From contig JAUJNC010000077.1 of the NCBI GenBank assembly GCA_030446525.1, forward strand, positions 1-25,423: a stretch of 25,423 nt of DNA. The letters run 5' to 3'. Made by a program: the position numbers and the translations under genes. This stretch comes from Armatimonadaceae bacterium (GTDB lineage: Bacteria > Armatimonadota > Armatimonadia > Armatimonadales > Armatimonadaceae). Under the pieces are notes generated by a model, which did no database searches, was not told the DNA's origin, and worked only from the letters and a program-made list of their open reading frames with translations. Shown one piece after another: positions 16,260 through 24,740 of the stretch (positions are counted from its first letter, which is position 1; each line of letters starts with the position of its first letter).

Positions 16260-18117
16260 ATGAACAAGTCTGGGTCCGATCTGCTATTGCCGACGGGAAG
16301 CGACGCCCGCGCCGGGGACGGGGGCGCGGCGAGCCCGCGCCTGCTCGCCGTGTCCGAGGACGAGCGGCGCGAGCGCCAGCTGGCGGCCTTGTACGAGCTG
16401 TGGCGCGCCGTGCCGTACACGGCGGTCGACCGCCTGCTGCAGATGCTCGCCGAGCGGGCGACGGCGGCCCTGGACGCCCACACCTCTTCGCTCCTGCTGC
16501 GCGAGCGCGGCGGGGACGAGATGACGGGGGCGGCGTCGGTGGGGCTGCCCCAGGACGTGGCCGATTCGGCCACGCTCCTCGTGGGGGAGCGCATCGCCGG
16601 GCGGGTGGCCGCGACGGGCCAGCCCGTGCTCATCAACGACCCCCGCACGCACCCGCTGCTGGCGGGCGAGACGAGCGAGGAGGTAAGCCCCCGCCCCGAG
16701 GTGGAGAGCGCGCTCTGCGCCCCGCTGCTGGCCGCGGACGGGGACGTGCTGGGGGTGCTGTGCCTGTCGCGTCTGGCCCCGGCCGCGCCGTTCACCGAGG
16801 GAGACCTGCGCGTCTTCTCGCTGTTCGGGGCGCAGGCGGGCTCCGTGATCGCGCAGGTGCGCGTCGGGGCGAACCTGGCGCGGCGGGGTCAGGAACTGGC
16901 GGCCCTGGCCCAGGTGGCCGAGGCGATCCGGGCGCGCCTGCCCGAGGAGGCGCTCCTGGAGCACCTCGCCGAGGGGGTCCAGGAGGTGATCGGCTTCGAG
17001 CGCTGCCAGGTGTGGCGGCGCCAACGAAACCCGGACGGCGCCTGCGAGGAGTGGGTCCTCGCCGCCGGGCGCGGCTACCTGCGCGGCGCCCCGGCCAGAT
17101 CCGCCGAGAGCCTGCGCCTGCCGGAGTGTCTGCGATCGCTGCAGGCCCCCGCCCTGGTGGCCGACGTGGCCGCGGAGCACCCGGAGGGCGGGGCGTTCCC
17201 GAGCGCGCTGGGCGTGCGGACCGGGGTGGCCGCGCCGCTCCTGGTGCGCGACGAGTGCGAGGCCGTGGTGCTGGCGGATGTGGGCGTCGGGAAACGGGCG
17301 GTTCCGCGCGGAGATGGCGGAAACGCTGGGGCTGTTCGTCGGGCACGTGTCGGTGGCGCTGGAAAACGCCCGCCTGTTCGCCGAGCTGGAGCAGGCCGGG
17401 CGCGAGGCGGCGGCGATGGAGCGCGAGATGGCGCGCACGGCCAATCTGGCCGCGCTGGGACAACTGGCGGCGACGGTGGCGCACCTGGTGCGCGCAACCC
17501 GCTGTCGTCGATCAAGGGGGCCGCGCAGTTCCTCTTGACGGAGTATGTCGAGGCCGAGGACCCCACGGTCCGGGACTTCCTGAGCATCGTGGTCGAGGAG
17601 GTGAACGGGCTGGGGCGCCTGACCACGGACCTTTTGGAGTTCGCCCGCCTGTCGCCGCCGCGCCCGGGGCGCTGCGACCTGGTGGCCGTCACGCGGGGCG
17701 AGGTGGATTTCCAGAGGGCCGAGCTCCGGCGGCAGAACATCGAGATCCGCGAGTCCTACGATGCGCCGGCCTGGACCGACCTGGACGCCGCCCAGGTGGG
17801 GCGCGCGCTGCGCAACCTGCTGCTGAACGCCGCGCAGGCGATGCCGCAAGGGGGCGCCTCGGGGGTATCGGTACACGCGGTCGCGGATCCCGGCGGGGGC
17901 GGGATGTACGAGTACGGCGGTCGCCGACTCCGGGCCCGGGGTGCCGGAAGCGATCCGCGCCCGCCTGTTCGAGCCGTTCTTCACCACCAAGGCCAAGGGG
18001 ACGGGGCTGGGGCTGGCCCAGGTGCGCCAGGTGATCGAGGCCCACAACGGCAGCATCGCCGTGGGCGATGCGCCGGGCGGCGGTGCCCGGTTCACGGTGC
18101 GCCTGCCGGGGGCGTGA
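16260..18117 (+). CDS. GAF-domain sensor histidine kinase, reading frame broken
   Basis: A soluble-looking sensor kinase of about 620 residues: two GAF-type modules (about 45-200 and 210-370; [62 protein letters not shown]), then dimerisation and ATPase domains. The H-box reads VAHLVR then, after a shift, [14 protein letters not shown], so the residue after the phospho-His is Leu where Glu is usual. N-box ([13 protein letters not shown]), F-box ([11 protein letters not shown]) and G-box (GTGLGLAQV) are present. Shifts lie near 17285, 17500 and 17915. No membrane segment is seen, so a cytoplasmic signal is likely. ATG 16260 is preferred over an upstream GTG at 16209, though its ribosome site is poorly placed. 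Partner: the regulator at 18219. Confidence 0.87.
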
Positions 18118-18131
18118 CGGGCGGGACAGAC

Positions 18132-18160
18132 TTGACAAAACCGGCGCCTTGTGTTAAACC
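18132..18160 (+). promoter_or_regulatory. candidate promoter of the response regulator
   Basis: A perfect TTGACA (18132-18137) is followed after 17 bases by TAAACC (18155-18160), a weak -10 box. It lies just after the kinase stop (18117), so the regulator may be made separately from the kinase. The spacer is overlapped by the left arm of the inverted repeat at 18142-18195. Confidence 0.4.
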
Positions 18161-18195
18161 TAAAAGTACTTTGTAATGCAAAGCACAAGGCGCCG
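18142..18195. promoter_or_regulatory. 12-bp inverted repeat with inner hairpin between kinase and regulator
   Basis: CGGCGCCTTGTG (18142-18153) and CACAAGGCGCCG (18184-18195) are perfect inverted arms 30 bases apart. Inside, CTTTG (18169-18173) and CAAAG (18179-18183) form a second small stem directly before the right arm. There is no T tract, so it is not a terminator. It may be an operator over the promoter or a folded leader of the regulator transcript. Confidence 0.55.
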
Positions 18196-18218
18196 CCGAT
18201 CTTACAAGGGAATAACGT

Positions 18219-19541
18219 ATGTCTGACGGGGGAGCGACAGGGGCGGAGCGCCGACGGTACTGGTGGTGGATGACGAGCCGAACCTGCGGCGCGTGCTTTC
18301 CGCCGTGCTGGCGCGCGACGGTTACAACGTGCTGGTGGCGAGCGGCGGGCGGGAAGCGGTGCGCCTGGCGAAGGAGCACGCGGCGGACCTGCTGGTCACG
18401 GATTTCCTGATGCCGGACATGAGCGGCCTGGAGGTGCTGGGGGCGGTGCGCAAGGAGCATCCGCGGCTGCGGGCCCTGCTCATCTCGGGCCACGGGACGG
18501 TGCGCTCGGCGGTGGACGCGATGCGCCTGGGCGCCTTCGACTTCATCACCAAGCCGTTCGACGTCGAGCAGGTGCGCGCGACCGTCCCGCGGGCGCTGGC
18601 CGCCGAGGACGAGGCGCCCGCGCAGCACCCGGCGGCCGCCACAGCGGCCGTTCAAACGCCGCCGGGGCGGGCGCCCTTCCTCCGCCGCGCCGGCCGCCCC
18701 CCGCGCGGGGCGGGGTGGTGATGCGGGGGGTGGGGCGCCACCTGGTGGGGATGCGCCGGCCACGCGGCAGATGAAGGAGCGCCTGCTCCTGGCGGCGCAG
18801 GCCCGGGCGACCGTGCTGCTGCTCGGCGAGTCGGGCACGGGCAAGGAGGTGGCGGCGCGGCTGATCCACGAGGCGTCGCCCCGCCGGCGCGGGCCGTTCG
18901 TGGCGGTCTCCTGCGCGGCCCCGCCGGACACCCTGCTCGAGTCGGAGCTGGGCACGAAAAGAGCGCCTTCACGGGCGCGCTCGCCGCCGCCGGGCCGCTT
19001 CGAGCTGGCCCACGGCGGCACGCTGTTCCTGGACGAGATCGGCGACATCCCGCACATCACGCAGGTCAAGCTGTTGCGGGCGCTGCAGGAGCGCGAGGTG
19101 GTGCGGATCGGCGGGGTGAAGACGGTCAGCGTGGACGTGCGCGTCGTGGCGGCCACCAACCGGGACCTGTGGCAGGCCGTGCAGGAAGGCACGTTTCGTG
19201 CAGACCTGTACTACCGGCTCAACGTGGTGCCGGTGATGCTCCCCGCCCTGCGCGAGCGGGCGGGGGACATCCGGCCGCTGGCGGAGCACTTTTTGGCCAG
19301 CTACGCCCAGGAGAACGAGCGGTCCTTCCCGGAGGGCATCTCCCCCGAAGCGCTGCGCCTCCTGCAGGGGCACGCCTGGCCGGGCAACATCCGCGAGCTG
19401 CAGAACGCCCTCGCGCACGCCGTGGTCCTTTCCGCGCCGGGCGCGCGCCGCATCGAGGCGGCGGCGCTGCCGCCGGCCCTGCTGGCCGGCGAGTCAGGGG
19501 GCGAGGGCGAACTGCGCCTGCGCGTCGTCAAAGGGAAGTGA
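18219..19541 (+). CDS. NtrC-type response regulator (receiver plus sigma54-activator AAA+ domain), frame broken, no DNA-binding end
   Basis: About 440 residues if repaired. The receiver domain reads [37 protein letters not shown] with the phospho-Asp in TDF, ISGHG and [13 protein letters not shown] Pro/Ala linker leads to the AAA+ domain: Walker A GESGTGKE, Walker [13 protein letters not shown], then [10 protein letters not shown] and [13 protein letters not shown]. The sigma54-contact loop is damaged: in an adjacent frame it reads [13 protein letters not shown], i.e. SAFTGA instead of GAFTGA. Shifts lie near 18250, 18650-18715, 18748, 18955 and 18990. The protein stops 30-odd residues after the AAA+ lid (VVKGK), with no Fis-type helix-turn-helix. 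ATG 18219 has AAGGGA seven bases upstream. It is the probable partner of the preceding kinase. Confidence 0.87.
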
Positions 19542-19543
19542 GG

Positions 19544-19572
19544 TTTCGCGCGCGCGAAAATCGGGGTATAAT
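19544..19572 (+). promoter_or_regulatory. promoter with overlapping 16-bp palindrome, upstream of the Wzz/BY-kinase gene
   Basis: A perfect TATAAT (19567-19572) lies 17 bases after a perfect palindrome TTTCGCGCGCGCGAAA (19544-19559), whose TTTCGC occupies the -35 position. A weak -35 under a palindrome suggests a promoter under control of a DNA-binding protein. The leader to 19804 would be about 225 nt. It contains a GC-rich imperfect hairpin near 19618-19650 and GAGAA/ACGG-type arms near 19680-19725. No coding frame or RNA gene is recognised in 19573-19803. Confidence 0.5.
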
Positions 19573-19803
19573 TGCGGGTGATTTGCGTCGTTCTGCAAAC
19601 GCTCCCTTCTCGGCGGTCGGGGCCCGGCGGCGTGCCGCGCCCGGGCGCCGAGCGCACCCGCTGACGCCTCTGTTCTTACGGTGAGAGAAACGGTTCGCAG
19701 GCTGCTCATCCCGTTGTTCTCGACCCTACACACCGCCGTTTAGAGCGCGTCACGCGCGGCGGCATCCTTGGGAGCGTGGCTTCCCGGCAGGAGAAAATCG
19801 TAC

Positions 19804-22525
19804 ATGGAATTCTGGAGAATTTACCGCTTGGTGTACGCCAAGCGTTGGCTCATCGCGGCCATCATGCTCATCGCCTCGGCCGTCATCTTTATCGGGGCGA
19901 CGCTGCAGGCGCAAAAGAAGCTGTACCAGGCCGATGCCATGATCAAGCCTTTGGAGCGCGCCGTCTCGCAGAACGTCGGGGCGTCGGGCGGCGGGCGGGA
20001 TAGTGGCGGCGTGCGGGATAGCGGCGTGCCGATCACCGACCTGATCATGCTCCCGCGCACCAGCTACGACCTGCACCGGGAGGCGGCCCGCCTGCTCAAG
20101 CTCGGCGAGGACGAGCGCGCCAGCAAAGTCCAGAGGATCCTGGAAGAGAACGGCATCTTCGGCCAGCGGGACGCCCTCGTCCGCAAGGAGGCGCTGCGCG
20201 TCGCCAGCGAGAGGGGCCTGGGCGAGGCGGCGACGGAGGAGCTGGTCCGGAAATCGATCACGGAGTCGCGCAAGCTCTACGCCGAGAACCTGGCCAAGGC
20301 GCGGGATGCGCGCGGCGCCTGGGGGGCGGCGGGGCTGAACTGGCCGGAGGATGATATCGCCACCGACATGCAGGGGCGTGTCAAGTTCGGGCCGGTGTCC
20401 GGCCCGCTGGCGACGGAGAAGGAACCGGACATCGCCAACCTGATCCGGGTTCAGGCGTACCACGAGCGGGAAGCCGCCGCCGAGCTGTACGCCAACCTGG
20501 CCTGTGTCGCGTTCATCGACTTCTACACGGCCCAGAGCCGCAACCAGATCCAGGTCCAGCGCAACGTCCTGGAGCAACAAAGGGATCTGGCGAGGGGCCA
20601 GTGGCAGAAGGCGCGCAAGGAGCTGGTCGCCTACCAGAGGCGCGGTGATGTGGTCCCGCTCAACCCGAAACAGAGCGCGGCGGTCAGCAACGTCGTCAAG
20701 TACGAGGACGCGCGTAACCTTCTGCAGGCAGAGATCGAGGCGGCGAAGGCCACCATCAACACGACCCGTGAGTTGCTGCGGCAGCAGGCCATCGTGAAGA
20801 CAAAGCCGCTCCCCTCCACGGAAGACCCTCTGGTCAGGAGTCGTGAGGCGGCTCTGTCCGAGGCGGAGGTCGTTTTTAGAACCGTTTCCGCGAACAAGCT
20901 GGAGAACCACCCGGACTATAACGATGCGAAGGCCCGGCTGGACGCCGCCCGCAGAGAATTAGAACGTGTCCGGAGTATCCCGTTCACGGTCAGCGCGCCG
21001 AACGCGGCGGTGGAGAACTACGAGGCGCAGCTCGGTGCCGCGCAGGTCCGGCTGAACGACGCGCAGGCGAAGCTGGCGGCGGTGGGGCAACAACTTGCCG
21101 CGGAGCGGGCGAAGGTGGCGCGGCTGCCGGCCGCGCAGGCCCAGCTCGCGGAGCTGGAACGCGAGGTGACGCTTTACGAGGACAACCTGAACCAGATCGA
21201 CAAGGCGCTCACGGGGTTCAACATCAACTCGGTGAACCAGGACACGGCGGGCACAATCACCATAACCAGCCAGGCCAACGGGAAGCGGGTCGGCGGCGAC
21301 GGGGACACGCGCTGGCAACTGATGGCCTACGGCGCCGTGCTGGCGCTGATCTTCGGGATCGCCCTGGTGGTGGCGATGGACGCCCTCGACAACTCCGTGC
21401 GCTCCACGGAGGACGCGGAAAAGCTGCTGGGCCTGCCGGTCGCCGGCGTGATCCCGGCGCAGCTGCCGGACCCGAACCGCGCGCCGCGCATCACCTATCT
21501 GGACCCGCTGTCCCCGGCGGCCGAGGCCTACCGCCTGCTGCGCACCGACCTCCTCTTCACCGCCGAGGAGCACCCGTTCAAGTCGCTGATGCTGCTGACG
21601 GGCAAGCCCGGTCAGGGGGCGACGACCACGGCCTGCAACCTGGCCATCGCGATGGCCCAGGCCGGCAAGCGCGTGATCCTGGTGGACGCCGACCTGCGGC
21701 GGCCCAAGCTGCACGACGTCTTCAAGGTCAAGAACGACATCGGCCTGACGACGCTCTTGAACGACGAGTGCGAGATCGAGGAGGCGCTCAAGGCCACCGA
21801 GATCGACAACCTGCTGCTGCTGCCCTCGGGGCCGCTGCCGCTGAACCCGTCGGAGCTGTTGGCGTCGCCCAAGATGAAGGCGCTGCACGAGCAGCTCAAG
21901 CCGCACACACTTCATCCTGTTCGACACGCCGTCTGCCATCGCCTTCTCGGACGCGGTGGTGCTGTCCTCGTTCCTGGACGCGGCGCTGATGGTTACGCGC
22001 GCCAACGACGTCCCGCGCGGCTCCGAACAGCAGGTCAAGGCGATGCTGAACAAGGCAAAGGCGAACATCATCGGCGTCGTCCTGAACGGCATGGATCCGG
22101 AGCGGGTGGATTCGGTCCATTACCATTATCATTACTACCCGGTCGTTACCCCGCGGGGTGCGCTGAACGGCGCCAACGGCAACGGCAACGGCCACCACAG
22201 CGGGGCGGCCGTTACGCTGGCGCTGCCGGGCGGCGAGGGCCAGCCGGTGCCGTCGGGTGTGGCGGCCGCGTCCGCGGCGGAAGGCGCGGGCGGCGTGGCC
22301 GGGCTGCGGCCCGCCTCCGGCGAAAAAACGCAGAGCTTCGCGTCCCCGGTGCAGAGCCGGGGCGTGGCGCCGGAGTCGTTCGTCCGGGAGAACAGGAAGA
22401 GCCTCTGGCAGCGTTTCAAGGCGGCGGTCCCCTACCTGCTGATCGCCGTGACGATCGCTCTGCTGGTGCTGGCGCTGAACAGCTCGGTCAACTCGGTCGC
22501 CCCGGCCGGCACGATGAGGCCGTAA
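19804..22525 (+). CDS. Wzz/BY-kinase type exopolysaccharide chain-length and tyrosine-kinase protein (one frameshift)
   Basis: About 907 residues. A membrane segment (13-35), a long periplasmic alpha-helical region rich in Ala/Glu/Arg (about 200-480) and a second segment (about 504-525) form the Wzz part. A cytoplasmic P-loop kinase follows. Walker A reads TGKPGQGATTTA (about 599-610), with Ala where Lys is expected; Walker A' VILVDADLRRPK (about 625-636) is intact; Walker B FILFDTPSA is present after a shift near 21908. A tyrosine cluster HYHYHYY lies near 771-780. It is followed, unusually, by about 90 Gly/Ala/Ser-rich residues and a third hydrophobic segment (about 873-895). GCAGGAG ten bases before ATG 19804 supports the start over a TTG at 19768. 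Role: polymerisation or export of a surface polysaccharide. Confidence 0.9.
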
Positions 22526-22556
22526 AGCGTACGGTCCGGCGTCTGCGGGACGGAAG

Positions 22557-22591
22557 CGGGAAGGGCGAAAAAGCCCTTCCCGTTTTCTTTT
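22557..22591 (+). terminator. rho-independent terminator after the Wzz/BY-kinase gene
   Basis: Arms CGGGAAGGGC (22557-22566) and GCCCTTCCCG (22573-22582), perfect over 10 bp with a 6-nt loop, are followed by TTTTCTTTT. It begins 31 bases after the stop. Confidence 0.9.
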
Positions 22592-22600
22592 GCCTTCGTC

Positions 22601-22629
22601 TGCCTTCCGGGGATAATTAACGGTATAAT
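22601..22629 (+). promoter_or_regulatory. candidate promoter of the diguanylate cyclase
   Basis: A perfect TATAAT lies at 22624-22629; the -35 position (about 22601-22606, TGCCTT) is poor. A start near 22636 would give a leader of about 40 nt. It lies just after the upstream terminator, consistent with a separate transcript. Confidence 0.45.
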
Positions 22630-22676
22630 GAGCGAAGCTACCGCCTTCTCAGGCGTTCGCAGGGGCGTTTTGCCGC

Positions 22677-23879
22677 ATGTCGTCTCGTTTGTTTGGCGTT
22701 CCCGCCCTCCCCGTGGCGCTCATTTTTATCGCGGCGTTGGGGGCGTTTCTGGTGCGCCCGGACAGCATCGCCGTCCGGGGGGCCGCCTGCGCGTTTTCCG
22801 CGGCGGCCTTCGTTTGGGCCGTCCGCGCGCATCTCGAGCTCTCCGCGCTGCGCAAGCAGGTCCGCGCGATGGAGGCGCTGGGGCGGCAGGCGATCGACGC
22901 CCAGAACCTGGACAACCTGCTCGCCCACCTGCTCACGGCGGCGCGCGATCTGATCCGCTTCGACCGCGCCTTCATCTGGATCGCCGACACGGGCGGGGAG
23001 CGCCTGCGCCTGCGCGCCGCGCGGCCCGCGAACGCCGCGCCGAAAGTCCCGGCCGAGATCCTTTCCGGGGAGGGGCTGGTCGGGCGCGTGGCGGAGCGGT
23101 GCCGCGGTCTCGTGATCATGGGCGGCGATGACGCGCCGCAAAGTGACCCGGCCGGTGGCGAAGGCATGGCGTCCCTGCTGGTGGTGCCGCTGGCCACGGG
23201 GGAGCGAACGGTGGGCGTGGCCCTGTTCGCGCGCCGGCAGAAGCGGCAGTTCGCGCCGCGCGACCTCGACGTGATGCAGGGGGTGGCGGGCGGCGTGGCG
23301 AGCGCCATCGAGAACACCCGCCTGCACCAGAGCATCCGCACCCTGGCCGTTACCGACGGTTTGACGGGGCTGACCAACCACCGCCGCCTGCAGGAGATCC
23401 TGAGCGAGGAGGTCTGGCGCTCCCGCCGCTACGGGCGCCCGTTCTCGGTCATCCTGTGCGACGTGGACTCCTTCAAGGAGTTCAACGACACCTACGGACA
23501 CCCCCAGGGCGATGACCTGCTCCGGCGCATGGCGGGCGTGCTGCGGGCCAGCGTCCGCGTCGTGGACACGGTCGCCCGCTACGGCGGCGAGGAGTTCTGC
23601 ATCCTGCTGCCGGAGACCGGGCGCCTTCAAGCCCAGAAGATGGCGGAGCGGCTCCGGCGCGCGGTCGCCGAGATCCCCCTGCCCGGCAAGGACGGGGGGC
23701 AGGCCGTCCACAAAACCATGAGCTTCGGCGTGGCGTCTTTTCCCCAGGACACGCCCGATGGGGACCGGCTGATCACGCTGGCTGATGAGGCCCTGTACCA
23801 CGCCAAGCGCGCCGGCAAGAACCAGGTCCAGCTTGCCGGCGGCGCGCCCACGGTACCGACGGCCGCCGACGCATCATAA
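22677..23879 (+). CDS. GAF-GGDEF diguanylate cyclase, membrane-anchored
   Basis: An intact 400-residue enzyme expected to make cyclic di-GMP from two GTP. Two hydrophobic segments (about 9-26 and 31-50) anchor it; a short helix leads to a GAF sensor domain (about 71-215; GLVGRVAERCRGLVI, GMASLLVVPLATGERTVGVA). The catalytic domain runs about 222-388: DGLTGLTNHRRLQE, the metal-binding CDVDSFKEFNDTYGHPQGD (261-279) and the signature RYGGEEF (301-307). An inhibitory I-site RxxD (RVVD, 294-297) sits five residues before GGEEF, so product feedback is likely. ATG 22677 has AGGGG eleven bases upstream. It follows the polysaccharide gene, and cyclic di-GMP often controls polysaccharide output. Confidence 0.95.
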   Translation: MSSRLFGVPALPVALIFIAALGAFLVRPDSIAVRGAACAFSAAAFVWAVRAHLELSALRKQVRAMEALGRQAIDAQNLDNLLAHLLTAARDLIRFDRAFIWIADTGGERLRLRAARPANAAPKVPAEILSGEGLVGRVAERCRGLVIMGGDDAPQSDPAGGEGMASLLVVPLATGERTVGVALFARRQKRQFAPRDLDVMQGVAGGVASAIENTRLHQSIRTLAVTDGLTGLTNHRRLQEILSEEVWRSRRYGRPFSVILCDVDSFKEFNDTYGHPQGDDLLRRMAGVLRASVRVVDTVARYGGEEFCILLPETGRLQAQKMAERLRRAVAEIPLPGKDGGQAVHKTMSFGVASFPQDTPDGDRLITLADEALYHAKRAGKNQVQLAGGAPTVPTAADAS

Positions 23880-23945
23880 CGCGGAGCCCGGTTTTCCGGA
23901 CTCAGGCCCTGCCACGCAGTAGACACAGTGCACGAGACAGCAACC

Positions 23946-24740
23946 ATGTCCGATGTTTGGCCGGTGCGCCCGCTGGGACGCGCGCGAAAGGACGGCACGC
24001 CCTACACGCGCGAGCCGGAGGTCGAGGAACAGGTGCGCCATCTGTCGGCGCTGCCGGACCGGGCGCGGCGCGAGCGCCTGATGATCACCGACCGGGCGCA
24101 CCCCGGCTTCGTGCGGGAGGAGGCGCTGGTCTACTGGCTGCGCGCCTACCACGTGCGCGCCGACGACGGGGTTGCCTGGCAGATCGCCGACCTGCTCGCG
24201 CAGCGCACGGCGTCGCACATCCGCCGCAAGCTGTCCCGGTGGCGGCTATCCGCCGACGAGAAGGAGGAGTGCGCGCGCGACCTCTTCGCCGATCTCTGCT
24301 CGGCGCTGTTCCGCCATGACCCGGCGGCGGAGTTCTGGGAGGTCCGGTTCTGGGTCTGTCTGGACCGGCGCCTGTGGAACCTGGCCCAGAAGCGGCAGGC
24401 GGCGGCGGACAGTGAGCTGCGGCTGGCGGACCGGGAAGACAGCGAAGAGGGGGGGAGCGCCGATCCGCTCCAGCAGGTCCCGGACGCGGGTCCGGGGCCG
24501 GAAACGCTGGCGGAGCACCGGGACGCGCTCGGGACGCTGACGGAGAACGAGCGCCTGGCTCTCTATCTGCGCTACGTGGAGGGCTGGCCGGAGGAGAGCG
24601 AGAACCCGGACCAGCCGTCGGTGGCGCGGGTTTTGGGCGTGACGGGCCGCACGGTGCGGAACTACCTGCGGCGCGCGGAGGTGAAGCTGCGGGCGTGGCG
24701 GCAGGGCGGCGAAGGGGAAAGTCATGACAGGAACAACTAG
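23946..24740 (+). CDS. sigma70-like (ECF-type) RNA polymerase sigma factor
   Basis: An intact 264-residue protein. The C-terminal third is a sigma region 4-type helix-turn-helix: LGTLTENERLALYLRYVEGW followed by SVARVLGVTGRTVRNYLRRA and VKLRAW. The middle (about 80-150; RTASHIRRKLSRWRLSADEK, FRHDPAAEFWEVRFWVCLD) fits the helical region 2, though the match is looser. It is larger than a minimal ECF factor, with an Arg-rich N-terminus and an acidic linker (ADREDSEEGGSADPLQ). A GTG at 23928 is an alternative start; neither has a strong ribosome site. It overlaps the next gene by 17 bases, so the two are probably translated together. Confidence 0.75.
   Translation: MSDVWPVRPLGRARKDGTPYTREPEVEEQVRHLSALPDRARRERLMITDRAHPGFVREEALVYWLRAYHVRADDGVAWQIADLLAQRTASHIRRKLSRWRLSADEKEECARDLFADLCSALFRHDPAAEFWEVRFWVCLDRRLWNLAQKRQAAADSELRLADREDSEEGGSADPLQQVPDAGPGPETLAEHRDALGTLTENERLALYLRYVEGWPEESENPDQPSVARVLGVTGRTVRNYLRRAEVKLRAWRQGGEGESHDRNN

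Noticed and set aside
16121..16795. N-terminal extension of the methyltransferase frame
   Set aside because: The open frame continues upstream across the promoter and into the divergent kinase gene; the ribosome site and motif I position favour GTG 16120.
16284..18188. 634-codon open frame on the minus strand
   Set aside because: Antisense to the histidine kinase; no recognisable domain.
19573..19803. Possible RNA gene in the leader of the Wzz/BY-kinase gene
   Set aside because: It has a GC-rich hairpin and short arms but no tRNA, tmRNA or riboswitch pattern could be recognised.
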